Positions 33,207 to 41,048 of a stretch of 64,000 nt of DNA are shown in pieces. The translations under genes were made by a program, and so were the position numbers. Within the stretch, counting starts at the first letter, position 1. The number at the start of each line of letters is the position of its first letter. The stretch spans positions 1 to 64,000 of the forward strand of contig JAFXKX010000008.1 in the NCBI GenBank assembly GCA_017531505.1, given 5' to 3'. The notes beneath the pieces are model-generated. The model was not told the DNA's origin. It ran no database searches and saw only the letters and a program-made list of their open reading frames with translations. This DNA is from Clostridia bacterium. Its GTDB lineage: Bacteria; Bacillota; Clostridia; Christensenellales; Christensenellaceae.

Positions 33207-33866
33207 TTACTGTTCTGCTGTCAGGTCGCCGTCTTTCATGCGGTATGTATGCTGTGCATAAGCAAGCAAGTCTGCATCCTGTGTCGCCATAATGAGCGAT
33301 ACTCCGTATTTCTTGCACAATTCCAGCATCACAGTCATATATGCTTCCGTTTCGGCCTCGCTCATGTGTTCCGTCGGTTCATCGGCAAACAGTATCTTGG
33401 GGCCGTTGATCAATGCCCGTGCCAATGCCACGCGCTGCTGACGATCGATAGCCAGAGACTGCGGACGCATATCCAGTGTTTCCTGCAAATCCAGCGCCTC
33501 TACCAATTCTTCAAAAATCGCAATACCTTTCACACCGTCAAAGCGCAGCGGCATCAGAATATTATCCTTGATATTAAACTCCCGGATCAAATTGTTAGCC
33601 TGTCCGATATAGGAAAAATCCTTTCTGTGCAGACTGGACAGATCGATATCATCATACAATGACATTCCTTCATAATAAATTTTGCCGTCGCTGGGGGGCT
33701 CCATTCCTGCCATCATGTGCAGTAAGGTCGATTTGCCGGCACCGCCTTTGCCGTAAATCATACTGACCCCTTCCTCAAATTTGATAACTGTGGGGTGTAC
33801 TGCATGGATACGCGTATTACCCTGAAAGTATATCTTTCCACAATAGTCCAGCTCGAGTATACTCAT
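33207..33866 (-). CDS. ABC transporter ATP-binding protein with degenerate signature, D-loop and H-loop
   Basis: The 219-residue protein has a normal Walker A (YGKGGAGKSTLL, about residue 38) and Walker B (ILFADEPT). Three other motifs are unusual. The LSGGQ signature is replaced by LAIDRQQR, the D-loop region reads TEHMSEAE instead of the usual NLD-type sequence, and the H-loop histidine is Gln in MATQD. These residues normally complete the dimer ATP site. The protein is MacB/LolD-like in size and is cotranscribed with the FtsX-like permease. Either hydrolysis is slow or modified, or the subunit acts as a binding-driven switch; this is inference. Confidence 0.85.
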   Translation of the reverse strand: MSILELDYCGKIYFQGNTRIHAVHPTVIKFEEGVSMIYGKGGAGKSTLLHMMAGMEPPSDGKIYYEGMSLYDDIDLSSLHRKDFSYIGQANNLIREFNIKDNILMPLRFDGVKGIAIFEELVEALDLQETLDMRPQSLAIDRQQRVALARALINGPKILFADEPTEHMSEAETEAYMTVMLELCKKYGVSLIMATQDADLLAYAQHTYRMKDGDLTAEQ

Positions 33867-33993
33867 TTCCTTTTTTCTCCTTATTTCTGCAAAGTTTCCT
33901 TATATAATATAGTATTATACTACAATTTCACACAAATGCTTACAATTTTATTGTTGTTTTGCAAAGCAAATTGATATCGCCGTATTTTGAAAT

Positions 33994-34030
33994 AAAAAAT
34001 AAAGCGCCATGTATTACATGACGCTTTATT
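33994..34030 (-). terminator. terminator after tRNA-Arg
   Basis: AAATAAAGCG...CGCTTTATTT stem (with CATG/CATG inner pairing) directly after the tRNA 3' end on the minus strand. Confidence 0.85.
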
Positions 34031-34107
34031 TGGCGTGCCTGGAGGGGCTCGAACCCCCGACCTCTTGATTCGTAGTCAAGCACTCTATCCAACTGAGCTA
34101 CAGACAC
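34031..34107 (-). tRNA. tRNA-Arg (anticodon ACG)
   Basis: The minus strand folds as a 77-nt cloverleaf: acceptor GTGTCTG/CAGGCAC, D-arm GCTCAGTTGGATAGAGT, anticodon stem CTTGA/TCAAG with loop CTACGAA, T-arm GGGGGTTCGAGCCCC and encoded CCA. The anticodon ACG reads CGN Arg codons after A34-to-inosine editing. It has its own promoter (34126-34154) and terminator. Confidence 0.97.
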
Positions 34108-34125
34108 AATTTTTATAGCACAACT

Positions 34126-34154
34126 ACTATATCACTTTTTAGAATATGTGTCAA
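34126..34154 (-). promoter_or_regulatory. tRNA-Arg promoter
   Basis: On the minus strand a perfect TTGACA (34149-34154), 17 bp and TATAGT (34126-34131), 18 bp before the mature tRNA. Confidence 0.85.
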
Positions 34155-34168
34155 ATACTTTTTTCAAA

Positions 34169-34690
34169 TTATTCCTGTCCGTGATACAGTATCCCTTTCT
34201 CTTCCAATGCGCGGCAAATGCGTGCAAACGTCTGCTCTCCCGCACAGCGCACGGTATGCAGATGTAATCCTCCCGTCAAGTCGCTCAGCAGTACTGCCTC
34301 TTTGCTCTGGATCGCCTGTATGAACAGTTCCACATCGTAGTTTGTCCGTATCTCCAGCGGCGCAGAGATCTGCCCATATACCGGATGTGCCACGATCACA
34401 TCCAGCACTTCTCCGCCGTAATACACGATCGTCTCCAGTTCTTCCGCTGTTTGTCCGGGCGTATGTACACAGGCAATGGTACTTACCATTCCCGCCTCTT
34501 GAGAAGCAGTGCAAACATATCCTCTGGGCGTAGAGCGTATCTGCTCCCCGGATGCACGCAACAATGCCACATCCCCTACGATCACCTGCCGGCTGACACC
34601 CAGTTCCGCAGCAAATGCCGATGCACTGACCGGTACATCACTTTTCTGCAACTGCTGCAAAATATACGCTTTCCGCTCTTCCGCGCGCAT
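34169..34690 (-). CDS. niaR: niacin-responsive transcriptional repressor NiaR
   Basis: The 173-residue protein has an N-terminal HTH_11 winged helix (AFAAELGVSRQVIVGDVALLR) and a C-terminal 3H domain with its conserved histidines in IVAHPVYGQI and GGLHLHTV, where metal and nicotinic acid bind. In Firmicutes NiaR represses NAD biosynthesis and niacin transport genes. It lies 12 bp after niaX in one operon, so it should control its own synthesis through the operator at the niaX promoter. Confidence 0.93.
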   Translation of the reverse strand: MRAEERKAYILQQLQKSDVPVSASAFAAELGVSRQVIVGDVALLRASGEQIRSTPRGYVCTASQEAGMVSTIACVHTPGQTAEELETIVYYGGEVLDVIVAHPVYGQISAPLEIRTNYDVELFIQAIQSKEAVLLSDLTGGLHLHTVRCAGEQTFARICRALEEKGILYHGQE

Positions 34691-34702
34691 ACAAAACCTC
34701 CG

Positions 34703-35257
34703 TTACTTTACCTGTGTAACGGCAAAGCTCTTTTTGAGCGGCTGCCATATCACATACGCAATGGCGAAGTCCACCATGCTATGTATCACAGAGCCAATCC
34801 CCACCAACAGGAAGATCGCCATAAAAAACGAACCGTACTTGCCGGGGTCTGCAATATAAAAGGGCAATACCACCAATACTTCCAAAACACCGTGCAGCAC
34901 TGCCAATACAGCAGACAAGAAGGTGCTTTTGCACAGGCCCTTCAGCATATCCGGCTTTGCCTTGATCCAAAAAGCGCCGACAGCCGTAAATACCACATGG
35001 GTCAATGCTCTCAGTACGATCTCAATGGGGAAGCCGCCGATCAAAAAGCCGATCGTCGTGCCCAACGCCACAGAGATGCCTACGGCAGGGGAGATGAACA
35101 TCGCTATAAATACCGCTACATGGCTGGCAACGGTAAAGGATGCCGGCGGGATCACCACCTTCAGCGGAGAAACCATCGGGATCAAAATACCTACCGCGCA
35201 CAGCAGGCCTGCCATTACCACTTTCATAATATTTTTGCGCATCGTTGTTTGTTGCAT
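34703..35257 (-). CDS. niaX: niacin ECF transporter S component NiaX
   Basis: The 184-residue hydrophobic protein has the S-component layout of about six membrane segments, with PPASFTVASHVAVFIAMFISP and HVVFTAVGAFWIK as family-like stretches. It binds nicotinic acid or nicotinamide and works with the shared ECF module, not encoded here. The operon with niaR is the usual genomic context of NiaX and strongly supports the assignment. GGAGG lies 9 nt before ATG 35257. Confidence 0.9.
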   Translation of the reverse strand: MQQTTMRKNIMKVVMAGLLCAVGILIPMVSPLKVVIPPASFTVASHVAVFIAMFISPAVGISVALGTTIGFLIGGFPIEIVLRALTHVVFTAVGAFWIKAKPDMLKGLCKSTFLSAVLAVLHGVLEVLVVLPFYIADPGKYGSFFMAIFLLVGIGSVIHSMVDFAIAYVIWQPLKKSFAVTQVK

Positions 35258-35294
35258 TATACTTTTCCTCCAAACTCATCATTAAATTTACAGG

Positions 35295-35304
35295 TGTCTT
35301 GACA
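35295..35304. promoter_or_regulatory. candidate NiaR operator
   Basis: TGTCTTGACA is an inverted repeat (TGTC/GACA) about 10 bp downstream of the niaX -10, covering the likely transcription start. Known NiaR sites contain a TGTC..GACA-type dyad, and the NiaR gene itself is in the operon. Confidence 0.6.
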
Positions 35305-35313
35305 TATATACAG

Positions 35314-35341
35314 ATTATACCACCTTCTTTTCTTTTGTAAA
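35314..35341 (-). promoter_or_regulatory. niaX-niaR promoter
   Basis: On the minus strand TTTACA (35336-35341), 16 bp and TATAAT (35314-35319), divergent from the mrp promoter 32 bp away. Confidence 0.78.
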
Positions 35342-35373
35342 CACTTTCTTCTGCCAAATCTTTTCAGCCGGAA

Positions 35374-35402
35374 TTGACTTGCCTCAAATTCCGCATTATA
35401 AT
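35374..35402 (+). promoter_or_regulatory. promoter of the Mrp/NBP35 ATPase gene
   Basis: TTGACT (35374-35379), a 17-bp spacer and TATAAT (35397-35402), 43 bp before the start codon. Confidence 0.82.
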
Positions 35403-35445
35403 GCAGATGATATCTATTTCTATTGTTTATATGGAGGTTTTTGTT

Positions 35446-36279
35446 ATGAGCGAAAGCTGCAATGGTAACTGCTCTTCCTGCAATCAGGGCGATTGTGCCA
35501 GCAGAACACAGGAAAGCCTGCTTGCTCCCTTAAATGAATATAGTAAAGTTCGTAAAGTGATCGGTGTTGTCAGTGGCAAAGGCGGCGTTGGTAAATCCGC
35601 CGTCACCGCCATGCTGGCTACCCTGATGACCCGCAAAGGATATAAATGCGCCGTATTGGATGCCGACGTGACCGGTCCTTCCATCCCCAAGGTATTTGGC
35701 CTGCACGATTCCGCATATAGCGAAGACGGCAAGCACCTGCTGCCTGTCAAGACCGAGACCGGCATTCAGGTTATGTCCATCAACCTGCTGCTGCCCAGCG
35801 AAGATTCCCCCGTTGTATGGCGCGGCCCCGTTATCTCCGGTGTGATCAAGCAGTTCTGGAGCGATGTTATCTGGGATGATGTCGATTTTATGTTTGTAGA
35901 TATGCCTCCGGGCACCGGCGACGTTTCTCTTACCGTATTCCAGTCTTTGCCTCTGGATGGCATCGTCATGGTCACCACTCCTCAGAGTCTGGTCAGCATG
36001 GTCGTCAAAAAGTCTCTGCACATGGCAGCTATGATGAATGTGCCTGTATTCGGCTTGGTAGAAAACATGAGTTATATCACCTGCCCCGACTGCGGTGAAA
36101 AAATCCACCTCTTTGGCGAACACACGCTGGAACGTGAAGCCACCGAAATGGGTGTACAGATCCTTGGTCGTCTGCCCCTCGACCCTGTTTTGCCTGCATT
36201 GGCAGACGCCGGCCGTATGGAAGACTTCCGCGGCGACTGGCTGGATGCAGCCGCAGATATGTTTGCAAAACTTATCTGA
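35446..36279 (+). CDS. Mrp/NBP35-family Fe-S cluster carrier ATPase
   Basis: The 277-residue P-loop NTPase has a deviant Walker A (GVVSGKGGVGKSAVTAML), an N-terminal cysteine-rich tail (CNGNCSSCNQGDC) and the C-terminal CPDC pair (YITCPDCGEKIHLFG). These cysteines hold a 4Fe-4S cluster in this family, which delivers clusters to apo-proteins. VDMPPGTGDVSLT is the switch/Walker B region. The start at 35446 follows GGAGG by 8 nt. It is a single-gene unit between its own promoter and terminator. Confidence 0.93.
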   Translation: MSESCNGNCSSCNQGDCASRTQESLLAPLNEYSKVRKVIGVVSGKGGVGKSAVTAMLATLMTRKGYKCAVLDADVTGPSIPKVFGLHDSAYSEDGKHLLPVKTETGIQVMSINLLLPSEDSPVVWRGPVISGVIKQFWSDVIWDDVDFMFVDMPPGTGDVSLTVFQSLPLDGIVMVTTPQSLVSMVVKKSLHMAAMMNVPVFGLVENMSYITCPDCGEKIHLFGEHTLEREATEMGVQILGRLPLDPVLPALADAGRMEDFRGDWLDAAADMFAKLI

Positions 36280-36299
36280 CCCAAATCTTATAAATTCTC

Positions 36300-36327
36300 A
36301 AAAAAGCCCTTGCAAGGGCTTTTTTTC
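36300..36327 (+). terminator. terminator after the Mrp ATPase gene
   Basis: AAAAAGCCCT-TGCA-AGGGCTTTTTTT. The loop and right arm also contain the -35 region of the next promoter. Confidence 0.88.
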
Positions 36328-36338
36328 TATGCTATAAT
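36310..36338 (+). promoter_or_regulatory. rpsF-ssb-rpsR promoter
   Basis: TTGCAA (36310-36315), a 17-bp spacer and an extended -10 TGCTATAAT (hexamer 36333-36338). The -35 lies in the terminator hairpin of the previous gene. A GCGCC/GGCGC hairpin (about 36350-36372) sits in the leader before rpsF. Confidence 0.8.
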
Positions 36339-36398
36339 GCTATTTGCATCCTTGCGCCCCATAAGGGCGCCTGAAAAGTCCATGAGGAGGTGAAATCC

Positions 36399-36683
36399 AT
36401 GAATAGCTATGAACTTTTGTACATCGTAAAGGCTGATATGGAAGAAGAGGCAAGAACCGCTCTCATTTCCAGATTCTCCGATCTGATCGTAAATAACGGC
36501 GGCGAGATCGTTGAAACTGATGAGTGGGGCAAGAGAAGATTTGCTTATCCCATCAACTATATCAACGAAGGTTACTATGTATTGGTAAATTTCAAAGCTC
36601 AGCCCACTGTTATCGCAGAGCTGGAAAGAAATTTCCGTATTACAGAAGATACTATCCGTTTCATGTGCATCAAGAAAGACTGA
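36399..36683 (+). CDS. rpsF: 30S ribosomal protein S6
   Basis: The 94-residue protein has the S6 signatures YELLYIVKADMEEE and WGKRRFAYPINYINEGYYVL. It binds S18 and 16S rRNA in the platform. ATG 36399 is chosen because GAGGAGG lies 8 nt upstream; an in-frame codon at 36390 is part of that SD. It is the first gene of rpsF-ssb-rpsR. Confidence 0.97.
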   Translation: MNSYELLYIVKADMEEEARTALISRFSDLIVNNGGEIVETDEWGKRRFAYPINYINEGYYVLVNFKAQPTVIAELERNFRITEDTIRFMCIKKD

Positions 36684-36701
36684 TAGAGAAAAGAGGTCAC
36701 T

Positions 36702-37157
36702 ATGAATAAAGCATTTATCGTAGGCAGACTTACCCGTCCCCCGGAGGCTCGCACCACCAGCAGTGGTGTCAGCGTTACCACATTTACCGTGGCAGTAACC
36801 CGTCGGAACAACCGGGAAGAAGCTGATTTTCTCAACATCGTTACCTGGAGAGGTCTTGCAGACAACTGTGCCAAGTATCTGGTACAGGGTCAGCAGGTAG
36901 CAGTGGTCGGCGAGATCCGTACCAGAAGCTACGAGGCAAACGACGGTTCCCGCCGTTATATCACCGAGATCCAGGCTGATGACGTGGAATTCCTCGCACG
37001 TCCCGGCAGCAACGGTAACTCTCAGGGTTATTCCGGCAACGCCGGCGGTTACAGCGCACCTGCGGCACAGACCCGTCAGTCCGCTCCCAAAGAGGATGAT
37101 CTCTTTGCGTCTGAGATGGGCGACATTTTGGTCGATGACGAGGACCTGCCGTTCTAA
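36702..37157 (+). CDS. ssb: single-stranded DNA-binding protein
   Basis: The 151-residue protein has an N-terminal OB fold (NKAFIVGRLTRPPEARTT, VTWRGLADNCAKYLVQGQ), a Gly/Ser/Ala-rich linker and the acidic tip DDEDLPF that recruits replication and repair proteins. It coats ssDNA as a tetramer. Standard position between rpsF and rpsR. Confidence 0.97.
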   Translation: MNKAFIVGRLTRPPEARTTSSGVSVTTFTVAVTRRNNREEADFLNIVTWRGLADNCAKYLVQGQQVAVVGEIRTRSYEANDGSRRYITEIQADDVEFLARPGSNGNSQGYSGNAGGYSAPAAQTRQSAPKEDDLFASEMGDILVDDEDLPF

Positions 37158-37188
37158 CATTTTTAACAGATTATAAAGGAGAAAAGCT

Positions 37189-37434
37189 ATGGAAGAAAGA
37201 GCGCAGAGACGTCCCAGAGTGAGACGTATCAGAAAGAAATTTTGCGCATTCTGTGCCGAGAAATCTACCGGCATCGATTATAAAGATGTAGCAAAGCTCA
37301 GAAAGTTTATCTCTGAAAGCGGCAAGATTGCTCCCAGAAGAGCAACCGGCGTTTGCGCTAAGCATCAGAGAGAACTGGCTGTTGCTATCAAGAGAGCAAG
37401 AGTTATGGCTCTGATCCCCTACATCGCTGAATAA
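37189..37434 (+). CDS. rpsR: 30S ribosomal protein S18
   Basis: The 81-residue basic protein has [42 protein letters not shown] and [11 protein letters not shown]. The CxxC and the later Cys/His are the zinc-binding (C+) form of S18. It ends the operon before a strong terminator. Confidence 0.97.
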   Translation: MEERAQRRPRVRRIRKKFCAFCAEKSTGIDYKDVAKLRKFISESGKIAPRRATGVCAKHQRELAVAIKRARVMALIPYIAE

Positions 37435-37454
37435 GCGCAGGTATGATGATCATA

Positions 37455-37490
37455 ACGCGATTCCCAAATGGGAATCGCGTTTTTATTTTT
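37455..37490 (+). terminator. terminator after rpsR
   Basis: ACGCGATTCCC-AAAT-GGGAATCGCGT followed by TTTTATTTTT. Confidence 0.92.
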
Positions 37491-37492
37491 CT

Positions 37493-37520
37493 TTGCAACT
37501 GCATGGAATCGTAGTATAAT
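37493..37520 (+). promoter_or_regulatory. promoter of dehydrogenase paralogue 5
   Basis: TTGCAA (37493-37498), 16 bp and TATAAT (37515-37520). AGATTTG (37528-37534) follows the -10, resembling the element behind the clustered paralogues. Confidence 0.78.
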
Positions 37521-37573
37521 AAAACTGAGATTTGTCAAACATTCCCTATGTGGGATAAAGAAAGGATTTTACT

Positions 37574-38815
37574 ATGACACAAGAAAAACGCTTAGTGCAG
37601 ATCGGCGCCGGCAAGATCGGCAGAGGTTATGTGGCTGACTTGTTCCAGGAAGGCGGCTTTAAGTTCACTTTCCTCGACTATTCTCCTGAACTGATCGAGG
37701 CCATGAACAAACAGGGCTACTATACCATCTTCAAACACCACGCTGACGGTACCTATTCCAAGGTGGTTATCAAGGATTATCTGGCATATTGTACACAGAC
37801 CCAAAATGATGCCTGTGTGGCTGCCATTGCCGATGTCGACTATGTTTCCATCAATGTATTCCCCGGTGCAGTTGATTCCATCTCCAAAATGTTGGCACAA
37901 GCCATTACATTGCGTCTTGCCAATGGCAATACCCGCCCCATGGACTTGCTCATCGGTGTAAACTTTTTGTTTGCATCTACCCTGTTCCGCGAGGCTATGG
38001 AGAAATATCTGACCACTCCCGAAGAAAAAGCGTTCCTGTCCGAAAAGGTGGCATTGGTAGAGTGTCTGGTACACAGAAACGGCGCTTTCCCTACCGCAGA
38101 AATGCTGGCAGAAGACCCCCTTGCCTGCAACTCCGGCGATACACCTTATATGACCGTTGATAATATCCTCAAGAACGGTGTACCCGAGGGCGTCAACCTG
38201 CACCTGCTGGATAATGTGCCCGCATGGATGATCCAAAAGATCTGGGTAGCCAATATGGCCCACAGTCTGGTCGGGTATTTGGGCAAGAACAAAGGCTATA
38301 CCTACATCGGCGAATGCCTGGACGACCCCTATATCATGCGCTGCCGTATCCTCGCAAAGCGCGAAGCATGGTTTGCAATGCATGAAGAATACGGCATGAG
38401 CTACGAAGAAATGGAAGCACATGACCCCATTGATGCCCGCAAGAAGCGCTATCTCAATCACGTTGCCAACTCTGTAGACCTGGATACCATCGATCGCGTT
38501 TGCGGAGACCTGACCAGAAAACTGGCCAAGGGCGACCGTTTGATCGGCCCCGCGCTGGCTTGTGCAAAACACGGCAAGACACCTTACTTCCTGGCAAGAG
38601 CCGCTGCCGCTGCCCTGTATTTCAACAATCCTGCCGACCCCACCTCTGTGGAGGTACTTTCTTACATCAAAGAAAACGGTGTAGAAAAGGCGATCGAGAA
38701 ATACTGTGGTCTGAGCAACGAAGATCCTATCGAGAAGAAAGTAGCAGAACTGATTATTGCCATGTACTACGAAATGGGCGACCAATATCCCTTTGATATC
38801 AACTATATTTTGTAA
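37574..38815 (+). CDS. MtlD-like polyol dehydrogenase, paralogue 5
   Basis: The 413-residue protein has QIGAGKIGRGYVADLF, an acidic strand-2 end (FLDYSPE, favouring NAD) and the intact active site QKIWVANMAHSLV (K-x4-N-x2-H). The C-terminal RVCGDLTRKLAKGDRLIGPAL block matches the clustered copies 11-17 kb away, so it is a dispersed member of the same expansion. It is a single-gene unit with its own promoter and terminator. The substrate is unknown; mannitol 1-phosphate or a related polyol or uronate is possible. Confidence 0.87.
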   Translation: MTQEKRLVQIGAGKIGRGYVADLFQEGGFKFTFLDYSPELIEAMNKQGYYTIFKHHADGTYSKVVIKDYLAYCTQTQNDACVAAIADVDYVSINVFPGAVDSISKMLAQAITLRLANGNTRPMDLLIGVNFLFASTLFREAMEKYLTTPEEKAFLSEKVALVECLVHRNGAFPTAEMLAEDPLACNSGDTPYMTVDNILKNGVPEGVNLHLLDNVPAWMIQKIWVANMAHSLVGYLGKNKGYTYIGECLDDPYIMRCRILAKREAWFAMHEEYGMSYEEMEAHDPIDARKKRYLNHVANSVDLDTIDRVCGDLTRKLAKGDRLIGPALACAKHGKTPYFLARAAAAALYFNNPADPTSVEVLSYIKENGVEKAIEKYCGLSNEDPIEKKVAELIIAMYYEMGDQYPFDINYIL

Positions 38816-38828
38816 TGTACAAGATCTG

Positions 38829-38860
38829 AACGGAGCGCACCATGCGCTCCGTTTTTATTT
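38829..38860 (+). terminator. terminator after dehydrogenase paralogue 5
   Basis: AACGGAGCGCA-ccA-TGCGCTCCGTTTTTATTT. Confidence 0.9.
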
Positions 38861-38980
38861 ACAACCGCCGAAAACAGGCAAATTTATGGATTATGCAGCA
38901 TGGGAATCCCTCTATATACCTCGCATTTGCTCACATTTTCTTTTGTTTATTCTTATTTCTCTGTACTTTTTTAAAAAACC

Positions 38981-38989
38981 TGCTATAAT
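38981..38989 (+). promoter_or_regulatory. extended -10 promoter of the CNNM/CBS gene
   Basis: TGCTATAAT lies 41 bp before the TTG start. The -35 region is poor, as expected for an extended -10 promoter. The rest of the 38,861-39,029 gap is AT-rich without a gene I can support. Confidence 0.6.
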
Positions 38990-39029
38990 AATATCATTAT
39001 ATTATCAACCGTTAAAGGGGGAATCTTTT

Positions 39030-40379
39030 TTGGACAGTAGTCCTATATGGCGACAACTGCTGCTTCAGGCAGCTCTGATTTTAGTGAATGCATTCTTTGC
39101 GGCAACAGAACTGGCTGTATTGTCAGTGAATGAAAACAAAATCCGCAAACAGGCTGAGGATGGCGACAAGCGCGCCGCCAAATTGCTCAAGATCATTGAG
39201 CAGCCCACCGCATTCTTATCCACGATACAGGTAGGTATCACACTGGCAGGATTTTTGGGTTCTGCATTTGCTGCAGACGGTTTTGCAAGCAGACTCACCA
39301 ACTGGCTGGTCAACGACATCGGGCTTACCGGCATCTCTGCCAGCACGCTCAATACCCTCTCTGTTATCATCATCACGATTATTCTATCTTATTTTACGCT
39401 GGTACTGGGCGAATTGGTGCCCAAGCGCATCGCAATGCAAAAGTCTGATTTTATCATCAAAATTTCTCTTGGTGTAGTCGGCTTCTTGTCTGCGATACTG
39501 CGCCCCATCTCCTGGTTCCTGTCTGTCTCTACCAACGGTGTGCTCCGCCTGCTGGGGATCGATCCCCATAAGGAAGAGGAAGAAGTCTCCGAAGAGGAGA
39601 TCCTCATGATGGTAGATATCAGCGAAGAAGCAGGCAATATCGAATCCGGCGAAAAAGAAATGATTGAAAATATCTTCGAGTTCAACAACAACACTGCAGA
39701 AGATGTCATGGTCCACCGTACGGATATGGAGATCGTCTGGCTGGACGATACTCCCGAGCAGATCATCGAGCGCATCCGCGAGAGCGGTCTTTCCCGCTTC
39801 CCCGTATGCGAGGAGGATATCGACGATATCGTCGGTCTGCTGGCCACCCGTGACTACCTGCTCAATATGCAGCTGCCCGAGCCGCTGCCGCTGCGCGATT
39901 TGCTGCGTGCACCGTTGTTTGTTCCCGAATCCATCCATACCGACGTGCTTTTCCGTCAGATGCAGGAGCAAAAGAATCACATGGCCATCGTTGTCGACGA
40001 ATATGGCGGCACCAGCGGTCTGATCACACTGGAAGACCTGTTGGAATGTATCGTCGGCAATATCTATGACGAATTCGACCCGCAGGAGGAACAATCCATT
40101 ACCAAGCTGGAAGAGAACCTCTGGAAAATCGCCGGCAGCACCGATCTGGAAGAGATCTCTGAGGCGCTCAATATCGACCTCCCAAAAGAGGAAGAGTTTG
40201 ATACGCTGGGCGGCATGATCCTCGATCACCTCAATACCATCCCCGAGGATGGCACCACGTTTACAGTGGATCTGATGGGTATGCATATCGAAGTATTGCA
40301 GATCGAAGACCGCCGCATCGAATGGACAAATGTTTCTCTGCTGCCACAGCAGTCTGAAGAAGAATCTAAAAACGAATAA
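39030..40379 (+). CDS. CNNM-domain/CBS-pair membrane protein (CorC/TlyC-like)
   Basis: The 449-residue protein starts with TTG at 39030 after AGGGGGA. An N-terminal CNNM (DUF21) domain of about four membrane segments (LILVNAFFAATELAVLSVNENKIR, GELVPKRIAMQ) is followed by a CBS pair (MVHRTDMEIVWLDD, SRFPVCEEDIDDIVGLLATRDYL, MAIVVDEYGGTSGLITLEDLLE) and a C-terminal CorC/HlyC transporter-associated domain. This family is linked to Mg2+ homeostasis or divalent cation export; older annotations call it hemolysin. Intact, typical length. It ends at a bidirectional terminator. Confidence 0.92.
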   Translation: MDSSPIWRQLLLQAALILVNAFFAATELAVLSVNENKIRKQAEDGDKRAAKLLKIIEQPTAFLSTIQVGITLAGFLGSAFAADGFASRLTNWLVNDIGLTGISASTLNTLSVIIITIILSYFTLVLGELVPKRIAMQKSDFIIKISLGVVGFLSAILRPISWFLSVSTNGVLRLLGIDPHKEEEEVSEEEILMMVDISEEAGNIESGEKEMIENIFEFNNNTAEDVMVHRTDMEIVWLDDTPEQIIERIRESGLSRFPVCEEDIDDIVGLLATRDYLLNMQLPEPLPLRDLLRAPLFVPESIHTDVLFRQMQEQKNHMAIVVDEYGGTSGLITLEDLLECIVGNIYDEFDPQEEQSITKLEENLWKIAGSTDLEEISEALNIDLPKEEEFDTLGGMILDHLNTIPEDGTTFTVDLMGMHIEVLQIEDRRIEWTNVSLLPQQSEEESKNE

Positions 40380-40391
40380 TTTCATCACAAA

Positions 40392-40431
40392 TAAAAAAAC
40401 AGTCTATGTATTCACATAGGCTGTTTTTTAT
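40392..40431. terminator. bidirectional terminator
   Basis: AAAAAAACAGTCTATGT/ACATAGGCTGTTTTTTA between the convergent CNNM/CBS (+) and phosphodiesterase (-) genes. Confidence 0.9.
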
Positions 40432-40444
40432 TACACCGTTTACT

Positions 40445-40990
40445 TTACAGTGTCAATTCCTTTACCGTTTCACCGGTCTCTACGGCCTTGATCACAAACT
40501 TGCCGTCTTCATATACCATGTAGCTGGCCACATTGTCTTCCTTGGGGATGGAAACGGAACCGGGGTTGATATACATATGATCTTCGTTCTGCTGCAGCGC
40601 CTGTACATGGGTATGCCCGTGGATCAGCAGATCCTGCGGACGCATCATGGGCAGATTGCCGGAGTTATGGATATGCCCATGGGTGATGTATGCCATACGG
40701 TCACCCAAAGACAACACTGCATAATCTGCCATAATGGGGAACTCCAGCACCATCTGGTCTACCTCGGCATCACAATTGCCGCGGACGCACAGTATCTCCT
40801 GTTTATGCGCATTGAGCATCTGCGCCACTTCCATAGGCGCATACTCCTTGGGCAGGGCATTGCGCGGGCCATGATAGAGGATGTCTCCCAGCAGGATCAA
40901 TTTATCTGCCTGCTCATTTTGATACTGTTCCAGCAGTTTGGCACAGTAATATGCCGAGCCGTGAATATCGGATGCAAATACCAGTTTCAT
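40445..40990 (-). CDS. yfcE: YfcE-type metallophosphodiesterase
   Basis: The 181-residue calcineurin-like phosphoesterase has all metal motifs in order: FASDIHGS, LLGDILYHGPR, VRGNCD, THGHIHN and IHGHTHV. YfcE-type enzymes hydrolyse phosphodiesters in vitro with Mn2+; the natural substrate is not known. Length and motif spacing match YfcE. It follows gltX with a terminator between (41011-41043). Confidence 0.9.
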   Translation of the reverse strand: MKLVFASDIHGSAYYCAKLLEQYQNEQADKLILLGDILYHGPRNALPKEYAPMEVAQMLNAHKQEILCVRGNCDAEVDQMVLEFPIMADYAVLSLGDRMAYITHGHIHNSGNLPMMRPQDLLIHGHTHVQALQQNEDHMYINPGSVSIPKEDNVASYMVYEDGKFVIKAVETGETVKELTL

Positions 40991-41010
40991 TGCAAATTTC
41001 CTTTCTTATG

Positions 41011-41043
41011 AAAAAGTCCGAAGCAGCTTCGGACTTTTTTGTA
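41011..41043 (-). terminator. terminator after gltX
   Basis: AAAAAGTCCGAAGC/GCTTCGGACTTTTTT, directly after the minus-strand stop at 41049. It also lies just upstream of the phosphodiesterase gene. Confidence 0.9.
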
Positions 41044-41048
41044 TACGG

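Noticed and set aside
36350..36372. GCGCC/GGCGC hairpin in the rpsF leader as an S6:S18 autoregulatory RNA
   Set aside because: The stem is only 5 bp and I could not match the conserved loop and bulge of the described motif.
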